Assembly (NCBI RefSeq): GCF_016863335.1
Contig: NZ_BOOR01000042.1
Location: forward strand, 1-64,000
DNA: 64,000 nt
DNA from: Planotetraspora thailandica
GTDB lineage: Bacteria > Actinomycetota > Actinomycetes > Streptosporangiales > Streptosporangiaceae
Direction of reading: 5' to 3'
Shown here: piece after piece, positions 59,570-64,000 of the stretch
How the letters are laid out: every line of letters begins with the position of its first letter
Numbering within the stretch: position 1 is the first letter of the stretch
Made by a program: the position numbers and the translations under genes
The notes under the pieces: model-generated
The model's input: the letters and a program-made list of their open reading frames with translations, nothing else
Database searches by the model: none
Told to the model about the DNA's origin: nothing

Positions 59570-59585
59570 GACACCTCTCCAGGTT

Positions 59586-59615
59586 ATGAACGAGTGTTCA
59601 TGAACGTACGTTCAT
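59586..59615. promoter_or_regulatory. Tandem TetR-type palindromes
   Basis: ATGAACGAGTGTTCAT (59586-59601) and ATGAACGTACGTTCAT (59600-59615) overlap by two bases. The second is a perfect 16-bp palindrome and the first has matching 6-bp arms. They lie 17 bp upstream of the methyltransferase ATG and are the form recognised by TetR dimers. Confidence 0.8.
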
Positions 59616-59703
59616 AACACTACACAGCGGAACGCCACCACGTCGATGACACGGGACAAAATCGATCACTGGCGCCCCGTCGCTTGGTTTTGGGCGGGAC
59701 GGC

Positions 59704-60060
59704 CTACGGCCAGGACCCCTCGTTGCCACCGCCCGCGCCGCCGTCCCCACGCCCGGACCACTCCTCGCCGGACGACCACGACTCCGCGTGCTGGTGCCCT
59801 CGCAGGTCAGGAAGGATGTAGGTCTGACTGCCCGGCACCGAGCCGTCCGCCGGAGGCCACACGATCACGACGTCACGCGGCGCCGGCCGCTGAAACGCCA
59901 TGGCTCCCGGGGGGAGGGCCAAGGGATCGTCGATCCAGGAGAGTTGCGCGAGCGCACCCTGCGGGGGCGCGGGCACGAGCGCCGTGGGGGCCGGGTCGGC
60001 GGTCATGGCCGCCCCCGCGGCAAGCATGACACCGGTGACGATGGCTGTGCAGATGAACAT
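59704..60060 (-). CDS. Small secreted protein of unknown function
   Basis: This 118-residue protein, read from the ATG at 60060 behind GGGGGAG, has a short hydrophobic N-terminal segment (CTAIVTGVMLAAGAAMTADP) consistent with a signal peptide, a Pro-rich middle and a Gly/Ser/Glu-rich tail. No conserved domain is recognised. It is divergent from the two-gene unit at 60.3 kb. A role cannot be assigned. Confidence 0.65.
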   Translation of the reverse strand: MFICTAIVTGVMLAAGAAMTADPAPTALVPAPPQGALAQLSWIDDPLALPPGAMAFQRPAPRDVVIVWPPADGSVPGSQTYILPDLRGHQHAESWSSGEEWSGRGDGGAGGGNEGSWP

Positions 60061-60288
60061 GTGCTCCCCCGAGACATACGAAATCAACTAGATCAACGCT
60101 AAGCACCACAGAACAGGTGATCTATGACCAGACGATCAATGTCCGGTCAAACATTCAGGGCAGCTCTCCCGATCAGGCAGAGACGATGAAATACAACATC
60201 AACTAGAGCCCCCGCAGGGAGTAGGATGCGCGGAAATGAAGTGCCAGCGGTGCCGTCCTGACAGGCGGAGCCGGATCGGAGGTAGCGC

Positions 60289-61149
60289 GTGCACACAGGT
60301 TCGCCCCGCCTCGGCCAGCCGTCGGTTCATCACAACGGCCACGAGGCCGCCGCGCCCGCCTCCGGATGGACCGTCGCGCGCTTCGGCGACCGCGCGCACG
60401 CCGTACGGCAGAAGGTCGTGGCGTCGCTCATCGAGGCCGTCGCCAACGCCCAGGACGCCCAGCGGTGGTCGCGCAGCGACAAACGATTCCCCTACGGCCA
60501 GGCCCTGATGACCAGAAGGTACGAGGCCATCGTCGAGGAGTTCCGCGACGAACCCGGTGTTCAGATCGTCAAGCCGCACCGGTCGCCGCATCAGCTGGTG
60601 GTGCTCGACGGCAACCTGCTGCTGCCCTTCCGCTACGCGGAGGACGACACCACGTCGATCCTGGAATCGCGGATCAGCGACGGCCGCATCTCCGTGCTCG
60701 TCCGCGAATTGTTCGAAAGGTTCGGCCCCGCCTCCTCCTACCGCCAGGAAGAGCTCGACCTGTCCCTCGGCGAGCCCGGCGCCGCCGAGCCCGCCGCGGA
60801 CGCTCACCGGCTGGTGCTCGACCACCTGCCCGACGACACCCGCCTGGTCCCGATCGCCTACGCGGGCAACGCCCACGCGGGGCTGCTGCGCCTGTATTGG
60901 GGAGAGGCCGAACTCGTCGACGACTACGGCAGGCTCCGCTGGCTGCACCACGAGCAGATCCCGCTCACCGGCGCGCAGCCCCTGGCGGAAGGCGGCGCCG
61001 TCCACGCCGAGGCTCCCTTCGGCCAGGGCGTGCTCCCCGGACTCGGCATCAGCGCACGACCGGCGATCGAGCGGGCGAACGCGGCACTGTTCCCCGTCCA
61101 GAGCGAGACCGCGCCACAGGAAGACCAGGTCAGCGCAAGCGATGCCTAA
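60289..61149 (+). CDS. Uncharacterised protein coupled to an XRE-ImmA/IrrE protein
   Basis: This 286-residue, soluble, mixed alpha/beta protein has no signal peptide. Notable segments are WSRSDKRFPYGQALMTRRYE, VIVKP-like VQIVKPHRSPHQLVVLDGN, and LVPIAYAGNAHAGLLRLYWG. I recognise no named domain. The GTG start follows GGAGG with a six-base gap. Its stop lies eight bases inside the next gene, so translation is tightly coupled. Protein pairs in which a conserved unknown protein precedes an XRE-ImmA/IrrE protein include toxin-antitoxin and phage-defence modules, so this may be the effector. It could also be a regulatory partner. Confidence 0.65.
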   Translation: MHTGSPRLGQPSVHHNGHEAAAPASGWTVARFGDRAHAVRQKVVASLIEAVANAQDAQRWSRSDKRFPYGQALMTRRYEAIVEEFRDEPGVQIVKPHRSPHQLVVLDGNLLLPFRYAEDDTTSILESRISDGRISVLVRELFERFGPASSYRQEELDLSLGEPGAAEPAADAHRLVLDHLPDDTRLVPIAYAGNAHAGLLRLYWGEAELVDDYGRLRWLHHEQIPLTGAQPLAEGGAVHAEAPFGQGVLPGLGISARPAIERANAALFPVQSETAPQEDQVSASDA

Positions 61150-62284
61150 CCAGAACGACCCGAGTCCGCAGGCCGTCGCCGACGCCTTCGACTCCAGCAG
61201 GCTCACCCAGGCCAGGCACCTGGCCGGCATGACGAAGAAGGACCTGGCAGAACGCATCCGGGTCACCCCCGCGGCGGTCGGCCAGTACGAGACGGGCATG
61301 ACCCGGCCGCGCCCGCCGCTCATCCCCCATCTGGCCGGCGTGCTCGGCGTGCCGCCCGCGTTCTTCCTCACCGGCCGCCCGCACGGCAAGCTCGACGGGT
61401 CGATGGCGCATTTCCGCAGCCTGCGCTCCACCCGCGCACACCAGCGGGCCAAGGCCGTGGCGTTCGTCGAGCAGGTGTGGGAGCTCACCCACGCCCTGGA
61501 GAAGCGGGTACGGCTCCCGCACGTCGACCTGCCGGGCTTCTCCGGTGGGGAGGTGCATTCGGGGGTGGACCTGCCGCGCGACCCCGCCCAGGCCGCCCGC
61601 GCGCTGCGCCGGCTCTGGGGGCTGGGCACCGGGCCGCTGTCGCACATCGTGCGGCACATGGAGGCGCACGGCATCGTCGTCGTGTTCCCCCCGCCCTACG
61701 AGGACGCCGCGACGGTGGACGCCTTCTCCACCTCGCAGTTGCCCCGGCCGATCGTGGTTCTCACGGCCAACCGGTTCGACGACATCCACCGCTACCGCTT
61801 CACCGCGGCACACGAGCTGGGGCACCTCGTCCTCCACGGGGACATCGCCTCCGGGGACACGCAGCAGGAGCGTGAGGCGGACGCCTTCGCCGCCGAGCTG
61901 CTGACGCCACGCGACAGCATCCTTCCCGAGCTGCCCCGAAGGCTCGACCTGCGGCGGCTGTCGCAGCTCAGGAACACCTGGGGGGTCTCGGTCGACTCGC
62001 TGCTGTACCGGTGCCGCGAGGTCGGCCTGCTGTCAGACTCGGCGGCCGGCCGCGCCTACCAGCGGCTCAGGGAGCTGCGCGACCAGCCCGGCTTCGCCGC
62101 CGAGCCGATCAGCGGCTACCCCGGGGAGCAGCCGACGCTCGTGCGCCAGGCCTTCGACCTCGCGGTCGCGGAAACGGGCCTCACCATGGCGGAACTGGCG
62201 GCGCAGCTCGCCTGGCAGGTCGGCCGGGTGCGCGAGCTGCTCGGCCTACCCGACCAGCGGCCCGCCCTGCGCATCGTTCCCTGA
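61142..62284 (+). CDS. XRE helix-turn-helix protein with ImmA/IrrE metallopeptidase domain
   Basis: This 380-residue two-domain protein has an XRE-type helix-turn-helix (about residues 20-60: LTQARHLAGMTKKDLAERI, VTPAAVGQYETG) and a COG2856 zinc peptidase domain with HELGH (His224, Glu225, His228) and a downstream EREADAFAAELLTP segment holding the third metal ligand. Such proteins cleave a partner or repressor under a stress signal. It overlaps the preceding gene by eight bases and would sense or regulate it. A substrate cannot be named. Confidence 0.9.
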   Translation: MPNQNDPSPQAVADAFDSSRLTQARHLAGMTKKDLAERIRVTPAAVGQYETGMTRPRPPLIPHLAGVLGVPPAFFLTGRPHGKLDGSMAHFRSLRSTRAHQRAKAVAFVEQVWELTHALEKRVRLPHVDLPGFSGGEVHSGVDLPRDPAQAARALRRLWGLGTGPLSHIVRHMEAHGIVVVFPPPYEDAATVDAFSTSQLPRPIVVLTANRFDDIHRYRFTAAHELGHLVLHGDIASGDTQQEREADAFAAELLTPRDSILPELPRRLDLRRLSQLRNTWGVSVDSLLYRCREVGLLSDSAAGRAYQRLRELRDQPGFAAEPISGYPGEQPTLVRQAFDLAVAETGLTMAELAAQLAWQVGRVRELLGLPDQRPALRIVP

Positions 62285-62345
62285 CCACACCCCCGTTCGG
62301 CCGTATGCCCGGCCGAGCCGTCAGATCTTGAGTACGCGCGTTCGG

Positions 62346-64000
62346 CTAGTGCTTGGTGCGCGGCTTCTTATTCAGCCGCAGCCGCCCCTCGAGCACCGGC
62401 ACCAGGGCCTCCGCGTAGGCGTCGGCGATGTGGCTTTCGTCGCGATAGACGATGACGTTGCCGACCACCAGTGGACAAGCGCCAGACTCCGAGCAGAACC
62501 AGCGAACGGGATCCACCACGTCGACCCGCGTCCCGCGGGCGGCGGCGGCGATCGCCTTGCTCTTCATCGGGTCCTGGATGGCTTCCGGAAGCCGGCCCGC
62601 GCATCGGCCCAACTGCAACGGGTAGGAGCTTGCGCAGTCCACGGCGTCGCCCCTCGGCCACGGTGTGTCGAGGATGACGGACACTCTGGTGGTGGAGGCC
62701 GTAAGCGAATCCAGCGTTCTCCGAAAACCCGACGTCCAATCGTCGAGGGGATTCGCCATCGGACGGGCGGGGCTTCCCGCATCCGACGACGACGCGATCA
62801 CCATGGCCGGCCGCAACTTCTGGATCTTGGCCAGGGCGTTCTCACGCCAGCGGTCGCAGGCGGTGTACGGCTTGCCGTCCTTGGTGATCGTGACGTCTGC
62901 GATCTTGCAAGAGGCCTTGGTGATCGTGACCAGCTTCCACCGGTGCTTCACGGCGATCCGATCGAGCGCGGGGAACCACTGCGCGGCGTGGGAATCACCG
63001 AACAACACGACGACCGTTTTCGACGTGGGGTCCCCGAACTCACACGAAACGGCTCGGGTCTCAGCGGCGCCGACATGGCAGTTCTGCTGGTAGATCTTCG
63101 ATCGGACCGACGGGACGTCCTGAAGCCCGGGCGTGAGGTTGCTCGGGAGACGCGTGTCCGCCGAGGCGAGCAATTCGACCAGCCGATGCTCCGGCTGGGG
63201 AGACTTGGCCAGCGCATTCGCCAGATCCACCGCAGGCGTACCGGAGTCGATCGCGGGCGGCCGTGCCGCCGCCGCGAGCGCAATGCAGGTGGAGACGAGG
63301 GAAAGGGCCAGTCCGAGCGCGAGCCCTCGCAGGGGACGACCGCGGAAGAAGCTGTGGAACCGGACCGGGTTCTCGATCGTACGCAGAGTCATCCACGCAA
63401 CGACGAGGGCCACTGCGCTCAACGCCAGGTGGAGTGACGTCGTCGCGGGTCGGCCGATCGCCTTCGGAACAATGTTCAGGATCGGCCAGTGCCACAGATA
63501 CCAGCCGTACGAGATTCCACCCAACCAGGTCATGGGGCGGCGCGCGAGCAGCAGCCGGGCATCGTACCTGGCCGGCGCGCACCCGCCGGCGATCACCAGC
63601 GCCGTGCCCAGAACCGGAAGCAATGCGTGGTAGCCGGGGAAGGCGGTGTTCTCGTCGAAGGAGACCACCGCCAGCCCGATGGCGCAGAGTCCCGCCCATG
63701 TCATGGCCGACGCGACCGCCGACGGCAGATCTTTGAGCCGGGCAGCTCCCAGCGCGACCAGCGCGCCGATTCCCAACTCCCACATCCGGGTGTGCGGCCC
63801 GAAATAGGCCCACGGCGCGGAGGTTCCCGTCACCACGACACTGAGAGCCAGCGAGCATCCGGACAGCACGGCCAAAGGAAGCCAGACCAGCCTCCGCGAC
63901 GAGAGCGCCTTCCAACTCAGGAGGAGTACGAGCGGCCAGACGAGATAGAACTGCTCTTCCACGGCCAGCGACCAGAAGTGCTGGAACGGTGAGGGGGGAG
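62346..64000 (-). CDS. Surface O-acyltransferase with SGNH domain (OafA-like), partial
   Basis: This membrane acyltransferase lacks its N-terminus because the gene runs off the right edge; the frame is open to 64000 and the visible part starts PSPFQHFWSLAVEEQFYLVWP. At least six hydrophobic helices of the acyltransferase-3 domain follow, then a periplasmic SGNH hydrolase-like domain with LFGDSHAAQWFP and YRDESHIADAYAEAL, giving Ser and the Asp/His pair. It probably acetylates a cell-surface polysaccharide or other glycan. It is transcribed leftward and converges on the XRE-ImmA/IrrE gene. Confidence 0.9.
   Translation of the reverse strand, partial: PPSPFQHFWSLAVEEQFYLVWPLVLLLSWKALSSRRLVWLPLAVLSGCSLALSVVVTGTSAPWAYFGPHTRMWELGIGALVALGAARLKDLPSAVASAMTWAGLCAIGLAVVSFDENTAFPGYHALLPVLGTALVIAGGCAPARYDARLLLARRPMTWLGGISYGWYLWHWPILNIVPKAIGRPATTSLHLALSAVALVVAWMTLRTIENPVRFHSFFRGRPLRGLALGLALSLVSTCIALAAAARPPAIDSGTPAVDLANALAKSPQPEHRLVELLASADTRLPSNLTPGLQDVPSVRSKIYQQNCHVGAAETRAVSCEFGDPTSKTVVVLFGDSHAAQWFPALDRIAVKHRWKLVTITKASCKIADVTITKDGKPYTACDRWRENALAKIQKLRPAMVIASSSDAGSPARPMANPLDDWTSGFRRTLDSLTASTTRVSVILDTPWPRGDAVDCASSYPLQLGRCAGRLPEAIQDPMKSKAIAAAARGTRVDVVDPVRWFCSESGACPLVVGNVIVYRDESHIADAYAEALVPVLEGRLRLNKKPRTKH

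Overview
The window is high-GC DNA with short intergenic gaps, many ATGA stop/start overlaps, GTG starts and strong GGAGG-type ribosome sites. Its gene families (F420-dependent LLM oxidoreductase, ECF sigma factor with a CU044_5270-type partner, DUF2157/GDYXXLXY pair, NlpC/P60 gene behind a c-di-AMP riboswitch, NarL-type two-component pairs) point to a filamentous actinomycete. Streptosporangiales (Nonomuraea/Microbispora-like) is my best guess, by inference only. No rRNA, intact tRNA, complete insertion sequence or integrase was seen.

0-1.45 kb: a GNAT acetyltransferase gene lies between two inverted arrays of the same repeat, 53-bp units inside and 21-24-bp units outside. 1.45-16.5 kb: a catabolic and transport region. 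A leftward operon (binding-protein-like gene, MFS transporter, LacI regulator) diverges from a branched-chain-amino-acid-type ABC transporter with a permease-ATPase fusion. An FAD oxidoreductase, an FrsA/DHPON-hydrolase-like alpha/beta hydrolase, a beta-hydroxyacid dehydrogenase, a creatinase-like M24 protein and a succinate-semialdehyde-type aldehyde dehydrogenase follow. Five copies of a LacI-type operator, GCRAACGANTGC, sit at the promoters of this region and, 29 kb away, at a 2-oxoacid dehydrogenase E1/E2 operon (45.6 kb). This suggests one regulon for the uptake and degradation of an unidentified compound.

16.5-32 kb: regulators and envelope genes: two NarL-type two-component systems (the second with a lipoprotein N-acyltransferase homologue), an ECF sigma operon, HxlR, MarR and ArsR-like regulators with partner genes, and a DUF2157 / 36-aa ORF / GDYXXLXY operon with start/stop overlaps at both junctions. 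26.5-37 kb also holds debris: an IS256 transposase N-terminus, a tRNA-Gly 3' end, an MFS C-terminus with its terminator, a TetR C-terminus, an antitoxin fragment, and an antitoxin next to an internally deleted toxin. Intact genes there include a c-di-AMP riboswitch-controlled NlpC/P60 hydrolase that probably starts at CTG, and a VapBC-like pair.

37-50 kb: a Tat-exported amidase with an overlapping 64-aa gene, a secreted HNH-type nuclease, an LLM oxidoreductase, and a leftward operon of VOC protein, GntR regulator and two-subunit molybdenum hydroxylase. That operon diverges from the E1/E2 operon across a promoter carrying two TTGGATCCA sites and a LacI-type site. 50-58 kb: glycerol catabolism, with glpD, glpK and glpF leftward and an IclR regulator, second glpK and aldo/keto reductase rightward. 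58-64 kb: a TetR regulator, a methyltransferase behind tandem TetR-type palindromes, a secreted protein, a two-gene XRE-ImmA/IrrE unit that may be a toxin-antitoxin or defence module, and a surface acyltransferase cut by the window end.
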